From Ascaphus truei (lineage: Eukaryota > Chordata > Amphibia > Anura > Ascaphidae): 64,000 nt of DNA. A program made the translations under genes and the position numbers. Where the stretch lies: assembly GCA_036426205.1 (NCBI GenBank), contig CM071571.1, positions 113,631,306-113,695,305 on the forward strand. The letters are read 5' to 3'. This document shows, piece by piece, positions 22,866 to 32,924 of this stretch. The notes beneath the pieces are model-generated. The model searched no databases. It was not told the DNA's origin and saw nothing but the letters and a program-made list of their open reading frames with translations. Each line of letters starts with the position of its first letter. Position 1 is the first letter of the stretch.

Positions 22866-23554
22866 GGGGATACTATGGATGCAATGGAGGAAGGTGGAAC
22901 AGAAGCCCTCAAAAGTGAGGGGGAGGAGGAGGGGATAAAAAAATGTAAATATTTGAAATAATTGCACTGAATTTGTGTTCTATTGTTTTTATTCGTATTT
23001 TTTTTCCCTCCCAATGTAAATATGTAATGTTTTGACTGTCTGTTTCCTGAATAGAACAGAAACAGTGGGAAAAACTGTGGAGCAATGTAAATATTTGAAA
23101 TAATTGCACTGAATTTGTGTTCGATTGTTTTATTTGTATTTTTTTCCCTCCCGATGTAAATATGTAATGTTTTGACAGTCTGTTTCTGTATTGTATATGT
23201 TGCATGTTTTTCAACAAATAAAATCAGAGAACTCTGCTATGTGAGCTGCTAGCCAGACGGATTCACCAAACTAACTCCTTCAACCAAAGTAAGAATTGTT
23301 CATTTGTTTTCCTGACTGCTTAATATACACTTATGGTTTGGTAAATGGTTTAGCCAGCCAGCCTGCTAGATAGGCCTGGAGTGTTAGTCAGTTCTCCCAA
23401 TGTGGAGCAGGATTTGTTTTGGTGTTTAAAGGGACAGTGTACCCACATGTTATGTTATTCTGTGGAGAAATAAAGCCACTGAACGTTTTCATTATCCTGA
23501 AACTACATGTGTGGACTGTTCCCTGACCTCGGCTACAGGCCGTCCTGCCACAGG

Positions 23555-23572
23555 TAGTGTCAGAAGTGGGAT
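23555..23572 (+). other. Primer binding site (tRNA-Leu type)
   Basis: Starting two bases after the 5' LTR, TAGTGTCAGAAGTGGGAT is complementary to the tRNA-Leu 3' end except at the second base (TGG expected). It would prime minus-strand DNA synthesis. Confidence 0.75.
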
Positions 23573-23615
23573 ATCGGACAACCCCTGTATCTGAAGGGCC
23601 ACACACAAAAAAAAA

Positions 23616-24602
23616 ATGGAGAAATTTTTTTCTCGGTTCCTTGAGCAACAGCTCCAGCTAGCAGAGAAGCAAGCGGAGCGACAAGCCCAGCAAGATGAGC
23701 AACAGGCCCGGCGAGAGGAAAAGCTACTCCAACTGCTAGTCGAAGGCCCAGCCCCAGTCAGACCAGAGATTTCAAATAACCCACCGGTGATGCTCCATAA
23801 AATGAAGGCAACCGAAGACCCAGAGGCATTTCTCCTCACTTTTGAAAGGGTAGCCATGGCCCACGGCTGGACAGTTGATCGCTGGGTAATGACTCTGGCT
23901 CCACTCCTCATAGGAGAAGTTCAGGCAGCCTACCAGGCTCTTCCAGCAGACGAGGCCATGGACTATCAGCAACTAAAGGATGCTATTCTGGATCGCCTAG
24001 GCCTCACTCCAGAGACCTACCAATAGTGGTTCCGGACAGTCAAATATACAAACAGAGACAGACCACGGGTCATAGTCCACCGCTTAGTAGACTTATGTAC
24101 CAGGTGGATACAACCGGAGAAGCATACCAAGGCAGAGATCCTTGAACAGTTTGTGCTCGAACAGTTCATACAGATACTGCCCCCCTCCTCCCACTCCTGG
24201 GTAAAAAGACATGCTGCATTTTCCCTGGATTCAGCGGTCCGCTTGGTGGAAAACTTCCTTGGCGACAACACCCAACAGGATAGCTGGGAACGGTCCGTGC
24301 AAATACCGGTTGCTTCCGGTGATGCCAGAGGCAGGAGAGCTGACAATCAAGGGGTCTACAACCCGCCAGCTCGGGAGATCCAGTCAAGCCGATCGGAAGA
24401 CCCTATCCCATCTCGGAGGGTTCCTTGTACAAACTCCCGCAGAGACGCCCGTCCCGGGTCCGAGGCCATTGGATCCCTCAAGGGAGGCCACCACCCACAG
24501 TATACACTGAGAACCTGGTCTCCCGTCACCCCTCCAGTGGAGAGGATACCACCACCAACCAGAAGGGAGGATCCCATCCAACAGCAGAGCACTGAACACT
24601 GA
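23616..24602 (+). pseudogene. gag with SCAN-like capsid region (one internal stop)
   Basis: Structural Gag of the Gmr1-like element. It begins MEKFFSRFLEQQLQLAEKQA, a predicted coiled coil (residues 1-50), then KATEDPEAFLLTFERVAMAH and LPADEAMDYQQLKDAILDRL. The C-terminal capsid half (VDLCTRWIQPEKHTKAEILE, then LEQFIQILPPSSHSWV) matches the SCAN fold seen in vertebrate zinc-finger proteins, which is thought to derive from Gag of Gmr1-like elements. The single TAG at 24024-24026 falls in the stretch before WFR; the same frame stays open on both sides to 24602. No CCHC knuckle is visible. Overlap or shift into pol follows about 60 bp downstream in another frame. Confidence 0.82.
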
Positions 24603-24664
24603 ACACTGAACCCCGTCGAGAGCTTCCACTGACGACCGAGTTTGCGGACTCAGGTGATGATGAG

Positions 24665-26119
24665 ATGGACTGTTCATATGGCAGAACCACTGCCACAGCT
24701 GCTCTCCGAGGGGACCACAATCCGTGGTTAGTCCCAGCATCTCTGGAGGGGAAAATAGTAAAAGCCATGCTGGACTCGGGATCTGGAAAAACCCTGATCC
24801 TAGAGGGCCTAATTCCAAGCAACAGACTATCCTATGACTCTCCGTGGAATATCGAGTGTATCCATGGGGATACAAAGAGATACCTGACTGCGAACATTCT
24901 ACTGCGTATCAAGGATCAAGAGGCTAGCCTACTAGTGGGAGTTGCTCCCTGGCTACCTGCTCCTGTTCTACTTGGCCGAGACTGGCCCTACTTTGAAACA
25001 TTGTTGGCCCCTACTCCTATGGAGCCTACTTCTCTGGTACCGGAGAAGCCCGGAGACTTGTTTCATTTTTCCCCAGAGATTTTTCCCCATAGACACCACG
25101 TCCCAAAGACACGTAAACAGAGACGTGCGGAAAAAGAGGACTGGTTAAGAAAGGCTGAGACTCTTGGTAACATTAGCCAGCCCAAAGGACTGCAGGTCAT
25201 GGTCGGAGATGACCAGGGTGGGGAACAGATAGATACGGGAATTTTGCAAGACCTGGATCTTCCTGACTTCAGGCAGAGGCAGAGGGAAGACCCAGCTCTG
25301 GCTAGACAATATGAGAAGGTGGTACAGGTCAACAACAAGATAATGGATGAACAAGGTGTAAGAGTGTTTCCACATTTTGAACTATTGAATGACATCCTAT
25401 ATCGTGTGAATAAGGTTACACAAACAGGGGAGGTCATTCGACAGATGCTAGTCCATAAAGGGTTGATTAAAAAAGTGTTCACCCTAGCCCATACTCTCCC
25501 ATGGGGTGGTCATTTGGGCAGAGATAAGACCACGGACCGCATCTCGTCCCGGATTTACTGGCCAGGCATACATGGTGACATCATGAAACTATGTGAGACA
25601 TGTCCTGAATGCAAGTTAACTAGCCAAAAAGGACAGAAGCCAGCTCCCTTTGTCCCTCTGCCCTTGGTAGCCATCCCATTCGAGAGAATTGGGGTAGATC
25701 TGGTCGGACCTTTAGAACCCTCTGCGAAGGGACATAAATTTATACTCGTTGTTGTAGATTATGCCACCAGATATCCTGAGGCCTTCACGCTGAGATCAGC
25801 CACTGCTAAACAGGTTGCTCACAGGCTGTTAGAACTGTTCTCTAGGGTAGGACTTCCCCAAGTAATGTTAATCGACCAGGGAACAAATTTCATGGCAAAG
25901 TTAATGCAGGATGTCCTGAAGTTATTGGAGGTCAAATCCGTCTGGACCGCGTTCTACCATCCTCAGACTGATGGATTGGTAGAGAGGTTTAACCGTACTT
26001 TAAAAACCATGCTTAGGAAGTTTGTGGACACTGAAAAGCGAGCTTGGGATGAACTTCTCCCTTTCCTGTTGTTTGTGGTACAAGACGTTCCCCAATCATC
26101 TACAGGCTTCTCCCCATGA
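24665..26119 (+). CDS. pol part 1: aspartic protease and integrase
   Basis: Open frame of 484 residues. Residues about 25-60 hold a retropepsin-like site (AMLDSGSGKTLI; DSG catalytic triad). Then come a linker, the integrase HHCC zinc-binding domain (residues 275-315: H in AHTLPWGGH, CETCPECK) and the integrase core with D344 (GVDLVGPL), D403 (LIDQGTNF) and E439 (VERFNRTLK), a D,D-35-E spacing that keeps all three acids. The motif YHPQTDGLVERFNRTL is family-typical. It ends prematurely in FSP at 26119; the missing continuation is found in another frame from about 26120. Integrase lies upstream of RT, the reverse of ordinary Ty3 elements. Probably part of a larger polyprotein, so the ATG is not a true start. 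Confidence 0.85.
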   Translation: MDCSYGRTTATAALRGDHNPWLVPASLEGKIVKAMLDSGSGKTLILEGLIPSNRLSYDSPWNIECIHGDTKRYLTANILLRIKDQEASLLVGVAPWLPAPVLLGRDWPYFETLLAPTPMEPTSLVPEKPGDLFHFSPEIFPHRHHVPKTRKQRRAEKEDWLRKAETLGNISQPKGLQVMVGDDQGGEQIDTGILQDLDLPDFRQRQREDPALARQYEKVVQVNNKIMDEQGVRVFPHFELLNDILYRVNKVTQTGEVIRQMLVHKGLIKKVFTLAHTLPWGGHLGRDKTTDRISSRIYWPGIHGDIMKLCETCPECKLTSQKGQKPAPFVPLPLVAIPFERIGVDLVGPLEPSAKGHKFILVVVDYATRYPEAFTLRSATAKQVAHRLLELFSRVGLPQVMLIDQGTNFMAKLMQDVLKLLEVKSVWTAFYHPQTDGLVERFNRTLKTMLRKFVDTEKRAWDELLPFLLFVVQDVPQSSTGFSP

Positions 26120-26618
26120 ATGCCAACTTCGGGGTATTCTCGATCTACTGAAGGAATCCTGGGAGGAGGAGCCCTCCCCCTCTAAGATTACCCTTCAGTA
26201 TGTTATAGACCTTAGAAACCGCCTAGACATGATAGATCGGTTTGCTAAGGAAAACCTCAAATCTGCTCAAGAACGTCAAGAGAGGCAGTACAACCAAAAT
26301 GCCCGCTTGAGGGTCTTCCAACCTGGGGACCAAGTGATGCTACTACTACTGACATCAGAGAGTAAACTCCTTGTGAAGTGGCAGGGTCCTTTCCAGGTTC
26401 TCCGCCGCACCGGGGAGGTGAACTATGAGATCTCTCAACCAGTGTCTAGGAAGGGTAAACAAATCTACCACGTAAACCTCCTGAAACCCTGGAAAATGAT
26501 GAGATCGCTGTTCATCCACCCTCGGGAAGGAGAGGCGGATTTGGGTCCACAGCTTCCAAAGGGTAGTACGTACAATGACCATCAGGTTCCCATGGGAGGG
26601 CAGTTAACAACGGAATAA
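26120..26618 (+). pseudogene. pol: integrase C-terminal domain (GPY/F-like), frameshifted
   Basis: Frame shifts by one base after FSP (26119) and continues with LRGILDLLKESWEEE, a helical segment ENLKSAQERQERQYNQNARL and a GPY/F-like module (VKWQGPFQVLRRTGEVNYEI, QIYHVNLLKPW). TAA at 26616-26618 interrupts it; the same frame runs on into the RT region. No chromodomain is visible, consistent with Gmr1-like rather than chromovirus affinity. Confidence 0.8.
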
Positions 26619-27146
26619 AGGTCAGACCTACTAGAATTATGTGACCAGTTCCCAGATGTTTTTTCTGAGCTGCCAGGGCAGACTGATTTAGTGTCCCATA
26701 GGATTGAGACAGAACCTGGCGTAAAAGTACGGTCCACTCCCTATAGATTGCCAGAGGGCCGAAAAGACCTGGTAGAGAGGGAGATAATAGACATGTTGGA
26801 ATTGGGTGTGATCGAGGAGTCCCACAGCGAATGGTGTAGCCCTATAGTGTTGGTCCCTAAACCAGATGGGAAGGTGAGGTTTTGCGTGGATCTGCGAAAG
26901 GTAAATGCTGTATCCTGATTCGATGCAAACCCAATGCCTAGGGTGGATGAATTGCTTGACTCTTTTGGTAAAGCAGAGTATATCTCCACCCTAGATCTCA
27001 CAAAAGGATATTGGCAGATACCTCAAGTGGAAGAATCCAAATGAAAAACTGCCTTCGCCACCCCTCTTGGTTTATACCAATTCGTCACTATGCCATTTGG
27101 GTTACATGGGGCTCCAGCCACATTCCAAAAGTTAATGGACAAGGTA
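26619..27146 (+). pseudogene. pol: reverse transcriptase, fingers/palm (first part)
   Basis: Same frame as the preceding integrase tail. It contains YRLPEGRKDLVEREI, SEWCSPIVLVPKPDGKVRFC, VDLRKVNAV, STLDLTKGYWQIP (with the first catalytic Asp) and [23 protein letters not shown] stops at 26916-26918 and in the EESK.KTAFATP block near 27043 disrupt it. It is interrupted at TA 27145-27146 by a 365-bp TIR element; coding sense resumes in phase at 27514. Confidence 0.87.
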
Positions 27147-27511
27147 CTGCTGCGGCCAGCTTAATTCTTACATTTACCCCTGGCGCGCCGAACTTGGCCG
27201 CACGCCAGCAGCATCTTCCCCGCATCTTCCCCTCCTCCGGTCCATGACGCGCGACCCCCTGGCTACTCCGCCTCTGCTTCTCCTGATGCACAACACAGGG
27301 ACAGTCACTGGGCCTTACCCCGCGCCTACACCGCCTTCATCCTCCATCTTCTGGCCATCTTCGGGATGCCGGCGGAACCCTGGCACGCACCCTGGCACGC
27401 GTTAACGGCGCACCAGTGACGCGTGGCACGCGTCAGAAAAAAAAACAAATCAGCCGCGTCTGCCCGCACATTGCGGTGGCGGCCGCAGGAGAATAAAGGC
27501 GGCCGCCACTG
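27147..27511. mobile_element. Short TIR element (MITE) inserted in RT
   Basis: A 365-bp GC-rich insertion flanked by TA (27145-27146 and 27512-27513). Ends CTGCTGCGGCCAGCTTAATT and, reversed, CAGTGGCGGCCGCCTTTATT form an imperfect inverted repeat. Ignoring it with one TA lines up the RT frame around the VLRP...AAYLDD segment. TA target plus a CAGTG start suggests a Tc1/mariner-type non-autonomous element; superfamily is inferred. Confidence 0.75.
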
Positions 27512-27513
27512 TA

Positions 27514-27987
27514 CTACGACCCCATAGGACATATGCCGCGGCCTACTTGGATGACATTGTCATCTATAGCAGACACTGGCAGTCTCATATAAAAAGGTTA
27601 AGGGCAGTGCTAACTTCCTTAAGAGAAGCAGGGCTCACTGCAAATCCAAAAAAATGTGCCCTGGGTAAATCCACTACAAAATACTTGGGCTATACCGTTG
27701 GGGGAGGGATAGTAAGGCCACTAGCTAGCAAGGTGGCCGCCATAAAGGAAGTCCCCACCCCACAGACAAAGACACAGGCCCGCTCCCTTTTGGGGTTAGC
27801 AGGGTATTACAGGCGGTTTATCCACAATTTTTCAGAAATGTCTGCACCCCTAACAGATCTGACAAAAAAGAGTGCCCCGACCCAAGTTAAATGGTCTTGG
27901 GAGTGCCAAGACGCCTTTGACATGCTAAAAAAGTGCCTGTCAGAGGGCCCGCTCTTCGGAGCCCAGATTTTAAAGAGCCCTTCATAA
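27514..27987 (+). pseudogene. pol: reverse transcriptase palm/thumb (second part)
   Basis: Contains the catalytic AAYLDDIVIYS box (YLDD, 27540-27570), GLTANPKKCALG, YLGYTVGGGIV and the thumb/connection signature LLGLAGYYRRFI. It ends by frameshift near 27945, where the true continuation shifts into the RNase H frame. Catalytic aspartates are retained although the gene as a whole is broken. Confidence 0.87.
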
Positions 27988-28451
27988 TCCAGACGGATGC
28001 CTCAGAGGTAGGACTGGGAGCAGTGCTGTCCCAGCAATTTGATGGTGTTGAACACCCCATACTGTTCATCAGCCAGAAGCTGTTCCCAAGGGAAGTTAGG
28101 TATTTCGTCATTGAGAAGGAGTGCCTCGCTGTAAAATGGGCAATTGAGGCCTTGAGACATTATGTCGCCGGAGTACACTTCACCCTGGTCACTGACCAAG
28201 CGCCCTTGAAATGGTTAAACACCATGAAGGACACAAACTCAAGTTTGACCAGGTGGTATATGGCCCTCCAACCCTTCTCTTTTGATATACAGCATAGACC
28301 TGGAAAGGACCATGGAAATGACGATTTTTTGTCAAGAGGAGTGGAGGGTCGGGCTTCAGCCATGTGGGACCCTAGTCACACACAAACAGGGGAGGTATGT
28401 GACAGGGTGAAGTCAACCCCTATCAGTTATGCCTGGGAAACATATGTCTGA
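27933..28451 (+). pseudogene. pol: RNase H domain
   Basis: Coding sense starts at about PALRSPDFKEPFII, then QTDASEVGLGAVLSQ (first Asp), IEKECLAVKWAIEALRHY (catalytic Glu), TDQAPLKWLN (second Asp) and a modified HGNDDFLSR in place of the usual ADALSR. It degrades the RNA strand during reverse transcription. The frame runs into the polypurine tract and the 3' LTR start, so the last residues are not genuine protein. Confidence 0.85.
28384..28397 (+). other. Polypurine tract
   Basis: AAACAGGGGAGGTA immediately before the TGTGACAG start of the 3' LTR; expected plus-strand primer. Confidence 0.7.
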
Positions 28452-28905
28452 GTGCTTCATCCAGCACTCAGAAGGTTAACTCAGGAGGAAGCTAGGTAAT
28501 CAGGAGGTAAGCTGACACCTGATAACCAGCAAGGTATAAAAGGATGTTGTTACTGGCAGTAGCTGGCTGCGTTAGACCAGAGAACTCTGCTATGTGAGCT
28601 GCTAGACAGATGGATTCACCAAACTAACTCCTTCAACCAAAGTAAGAATTGTTCATTTGTTTTCCTGACTGCTTAATTTACACTTATGGTTTGGTAAATG
28701 GTTTAGCCAGCCAGCCTGCTAGATAGGCCTGGAGTGTTAGTTAGTTCTCCCAATGTGGAGCAGGATTTGTTTTGGTGTTTAAAGGGACAGTGTACCCACA
28801 TGTTATATTATGCTGTGGAGAAATAAAGCTACTGAACGTTTTCATTATCCTGAAACTACACGTGTGGACTGTTCCCTTACCTCGGCTACAGGCCGTCCTG
28901 CCACA
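28398..28905 (+). repeat. 3' LTR of the Gmr1-like element
   Basis: 508 bp, TGTGACAGGG...CCTGCCACA, followed by CTCCA. It differs from the 5' LTR by a short extra segment near 28428-28452 and scattered substitutions, so the insertion is not recent. Contains TATAAAAGG near 28534 and AATAAAGC near 28821. Confidence 0.9.
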
Positions 28906-28910
28906 CTCCA

Positions 28911-29170
28911 AAACGTGGAAAATACTATAAACGCAATGAAGTTTTTTTCTTTTCTCCTCTTTTTGTCCTTTATCATTTGATAGTGTATAGCTTGTCGTTT
29001 TATTTATTGTATTAAAATGCTGCTATTTAAGTTTACGCTAATATAAAGGTATTATACGTATGTTAACAAATGTTCGTAAATGAGGAATAACATGCCACCC
29101 TTTTATTTTATGTATCCCTCCCCACCTTTTTCATAGAAAACTCAAATAAAGAACAAGTTTATAAAAATAT
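28911..29170 (+). mobile_element. L1 3' UTR (right part)
   Basis: Continuation of the L1 tail from 20204 across the LTR insertion, ending with ACTCAAATAAAGAACAAG near 29140 and A-rich sequence. 29170-29620 is AT-rich with nothing recognised. Confidence 0.5.
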
Positions 29171-29626
29171 ATATAGTTAAAACAAATCCCATAATAAAAA
29201 AAAACCACATTGAAACAATAAATTAATTGATTTTCACTGTGGGTACCTAGGCCTCAAAGACTAATGCCACCTGAAAGTACTGGTTTATGTACCATGTGAC
29301 CTCAAGCTTTGTGCAACGGCTAAGGCCTTATTTAAGGCTGTGTACTCTCAGAAGACAATGGTACTGAAGAGGCCACATCTGGTGGCTGAAGACTAAAGAA
29401 GAAGAGTTGGACGATACCATGCCTTTAGTTGATATAGTTTGGGTAGTAAGCTACAAATATTTATATGGACGACAGATAACTCTTTGGGAATTTAAAAGGG
29501 ACATGATCTGTGTTGTGGATGTTAGGGAACAAGGGAGGGCCTGGGTTTAATGCAATATTTCCTGTCAACAATAGTAACAATAGGAATAGAAAGGCACATC
29601 ATTTTTGTGGGTTGCAATGGAATGAT

Positions 29627-29781
29627 GAAAAAATGATTAAAAGGGCACTTTAATGTGGCAAAAGACCCATCCAATGCATTTCGAACGTCGCAGCGTTCTT
29701 TTTCCTTGAAAAAGAACGCTGCGACGTTCGAAATGCATTGGATGGGTTTGCCACATTAAAGTGCCCTTTAATCATTTTTTT
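29627..29781. repeat. 155-bp palindrome with hammerhead-like half sites
   Basis: Arms GATTAAAAGGGCACTTTAAT and its complement meet near 29700. Each arm contains CTTGAAAAAGAACG ... CGTTCGAAATGCATTGG, the stem II/GAAA layout of Penelope-type hammerheads but with an altered CUGANGA box. Confidence 0.75.
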
Positions 29782-30611
29782 GTCTGGTTTCTTCGTCCGT
29801 TTGTGCTGGTGCGCTTTTTGTCTCCCTTTTCCCTGTATTGCATTGAGTAGCTGCACAGCCTGCCCTGCCTGCCCTACCAGGATGTGAGTATTTGCATATT
29901 TTTCAGGGGAACCTGCCAATGAGACTGATGGTGAGTGGGTTGCACCACACACCACCTGTCTTCAGGAGGATAGTACCCATTATATGACACAATAGGTACT
30001 ATATCAATTGTTAGTACCCTGGTACAGTGGTCTGGCTTATTATCATTTTGAGATATACCTGCATTTGAGCGCTTCAGCTATTTTCCATATTGCAATGGAA
30101 TGATGTTTGCAATGATAGTTTGATTTACCTGTTTTGGGTGGCTGTTTTTCAGAACTAACCAGCAATAGCAGACTAGAGAGGGCATCTTGACCTCAATCAG
30201 GAAAGCTTAATAAGTCACGATGTAGTGGTAGTGTGTGATTGGATTGGACCTTGTTTAATGTTGGTGGTCATCTGCTTTCTACAAAGATGAGGGGGAACAA
30301 TGTCGTATAGGACAAGTAATCATCTACTATACATTATAACAATTCATCTCCATTCCACAAACATATTACCTAAAGACAATACCATTAAACTTTCACTATT
30401 GTATTTCATTATTGACTGTAGAGTCACTGTTTGTGAAACATTGTAGTACATCAATATTAGAGTTCTTCATAGATTAAATTATAGTGTGCAGAGCTTTCAA
30501 AACCTTACAAGTTGTCTCTTACAGATTATACTGATCATTCTCACAGTAAGGTTAATTTTTAACATTCATTGCAACTGAGATAAGGGAAGTACCACTTGTA
30601 TTTTCTTGTTG

Positions 30612-30655
30612 GAACAGGCCTGAAGAAAGGGAATACCCCTGAAACGTTACCCCCC
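30612..30655 (+). ncRNA. Hammerhead-ribozyme-like motif, Penelope terminus type
   Basis: CTGAAGA (30620-30626) fits CUGANGA; short stem AGGG/CCCT; GAAA at 30641-30644; ACGTTA follows as a minimal stem III with cleavage expected after GTT. The surrounding 29790-31840 is AT-rich and probably Penelope non-coding sequence, with no ORF I recognise. Confidence 0.55.
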
Positions 30656-31844
30656 TTACACCTCTCTTGTCAAGCTATTTACTTGTTTATTTATTTGGTT
30701 GTATTACGGTCTGTTTTTTGAGTGTTGTTTACCCTTTTTGGTTTTGGTTTTCACATTAGTTAGGTACCAATTGTGGTAGTTTCATCCCCACCCCATCACC
30801 TTTTTCTTGTTTGTTACTGTAGTGTGCTTTGTATATATTAGGTTCGTCCTTCAAGGTCTCTCTCTTGTAAACTTTTGCATTTGTTCATAATTCTATTGGT
30901 ACAGTATTGGCTTTCTTGGTATACCTTTTTTGAGTGTGGGACAAAACTATTGTTTGGATTCTTATAGGTTTCTTGTTCAAGCGTATACTTGAAGAAGAAA
31001 CCTACAGTATGAGGTTTGAGAAAAAACTATATACCTGTACATAATAATGTCATATACAATATGAAGAACCCTAATGTTAGTCTGCAAAAAGATTTTACAA
31101 CAATTTTGGTCTTCTCCGAAACCAATATGGCTACTTGAACTTTGAACTACATTGTTGACTGTGCAATTTATATTTTTCTAAGCTGATCAATTGTAACCAT
31201 ATGCACTTTTCATATAGGTTGCAATTCTTACCTTTCCTATAAACATTCCTCTATATTGAAAACAATTTTGTGCCATATAAAGAAATTGTATTAGTAATGT
31301 CATACACAAGGCCAAATTTTCCTGCATTTTGCTTATTTGAACACATGGTGAAATTGGTGAGAATACTGTGATAATAAATCACGTGCTAGTTTTAAAAATA
31401 TAAATATTTTTTACACTTCTTCAAAGGCTTTCCTAAACCTATAGACAAAATTAATTCTCTGTGTTTAGCTTTGAAGTGTGGTATAAATCTAAAGGACAGA
31501 TGTATGATCTGGGCAACCTTCCAGATTAATTTTGAGAAGACTGAGAGCTCTAAAGACTTCTTTTAATGGCTTGGTGGCACCTGAAACCCTGTAGTATACT
31601 TCTAAAAATCCTCTCAAGATATTTCATGGCACACTTTATTCCTTATAGAGGAAGCTGTGTTTGTACAGTAGAGTACAGTATCAACCACTTATATACAATA
31701 CCCCTTGTGGGTATATTATAGTAGGTAAACTATTTGTAGCTATTTACTGTAAGTCATCAACCATTTGCTAATATACAGTATTACTCTATATTTAAGTCTT
31801 GCAATTTATTATGCATTTTTATTGTGTATGTACTGTTTGTGTAT

Positions 31845-32470
31845 GTATGTGTCAGGGATCTCCTTGAACTCACTCCATGCCTGGAATTTTGCTGGTCTGA
31901 CACCGCGGCTGCTATTGCCTACTATTGACTTCGTCAGAAAACTCTCTTGAGGATTCAAATTTCTTAATACCTGGCACCAGTCCCTTAGCCTCAGCCAGGC
32001 CTTTACAAGACCTCTGCCTCCAGTTTCCTATGCCTGTTTATTGTGGTTCTTCCCTATAGACAAGTTTGCTGCCTCTTTAGATTGTAAGCTCTTCGGAGCA
32101 GGGACTCCTTTTCCTTAATGTTACTTTTATGTCTGAAGCACTTCTCCCTTTGTGTTATTTATATAATTTATTATTTGTATGATTGTCACGTATTTTACTG
32201 CTGTGAAGCGCTATGCACATTAATGGTGCTATATAAATAAAGACATACATACATACATACTCTTTGGGCCTCTGCTGTTGCTGTGTACAGACCCTTTTTG
32301 GATTTCACTTCGCTTGCATCTCTCCAGCCCTGACCTCTGTCTGTTTACTGACCATCGTTACCTGCTTGCCAGAAGCTCTGACCTTTGCCCATTTCCTGAT
32401 CATAGCTACCCACCTGCTAGCCTGTCCCAGCCACTGCACTCCAGCCGAGCAGTAGCTCCCCTTGACAATA
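31845..32470. repeat. LTR-like sequence interrupted by an L2 tail
   Basis: C/T-rich sequence on both sides of the L2 fragment (CCCTGACCTCTGTCTGTTTA, CTGACCTTTGCCC) resembles chromovirus LTR 3' regions, but I could not find paired ends. Tentative. Confidence 0.3.
32079..32260 (+). mobile_element. 5'-truncated L2 LINE tail
   Basis: About 180 bp from AGATTGTAAGCTCTTCGGAG to TATAAATAAAGACATACATA, flanked by TCTTT at 32074-32078 and 32261-32265. It is the same 3' end as the LINE at 1-815. Ends in a (CATA)n tail. Confidence 0.85.
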
Positions 32471-32924
32471 TGTATATCACTGACTTCACAGATTTACGGA
32501 TAGTCCATTGGGACAAAAATCGCTGTCTAGTTATATTGATGAAGTGCTATGGGAATCGCTTCCTTTTGACCATAGCATATGGAGTACTGTTGTAGCTATC
32601 AATATGTGTAGCCATAAGAGGTTGACATCTATGTATATGAGATAATTGTGTAATGCTCAAAAATCAGCCTTTGATATAATAAATGATTCTTAAGGACGCA
32701 GTGTTATATATTTATCCAAGAAGCACTCATAAAGATGCACCGGCCGTTATCCAAACATTTACCTTGGTACATTTTGCATTGTGCCGCGTGTAGGTTGAGA
32801 TATATTCACTAGTTTTGCCAGGACAGATATAAAGGCCCATCGGATTAACACAGCAGGGGTCCCTGCTGTGTGAGTCCTACCGGGGTCTGTCTTTCTGTAA
32901 TAGACACAGGGGGGGTTTATTTCA

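Larger units (their letters stand above)
20370..23224 (+). mobile_element. ORF1-only Tx1-like LINE inserted in the 5' LTR
   Basis: The 2.85-kb insertion is bounded by target duplication CAGAGAAC. It carries a single long ORF1-type gene and then a 3' UTR with a tandem duplication (about 22937-23082 and 23083-23222) ending CAACAAATAAAAT. No RT/endonuclease ORF2 is present, so it is a half-LINE needing an ORF2 supplied in trans. It contains a SINE at 21528-21792. The assignment to the Tx1 group rests on ORF1 features. Confidence 0.75.
20205..23552 (+). repeat. 5' LTR of the Gmr1-like element, split by insertion
   Basis: LTR sequence occupies 20205-20369 and 23233-23552 and lines up with the 3' LTR. 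GTATAAAAGG near 20318 is a likely core promoter (TATA), and AGAAATAAAGCC near 23465 a likely polyadenylation signal. The 8-bp CAGAGAAC flanks the intruding LINE on both sides (20362-20369, 23225-23232). Confidence 0.88.
20205..28905 (+). mobile_element. Gmr1-like Ty3/gypsy retrotransposon, full structure, inactivated
   Basis: TGTGACAGGGTGAAGTCAAC opens both LTRs and both end CCGTCCTGCCACA. The target duplication CTCCA is intact at 20200-20204 and 28906-28910. The internal order is gag with SCAN-like region, protease, integrase, RT, RNase H. Integrase upstream of RT is the diagnostic oddity of Gmr1-type elements. Three later events broke it: an ORF1-only LINE in the 5' LTR (20370-23224), a SINE within that LINE (21528-21792), and a TIR element in RT (27147-27511). 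There are also point stops in gag and RT and frameshifts in pol. Confidence 0.88.
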
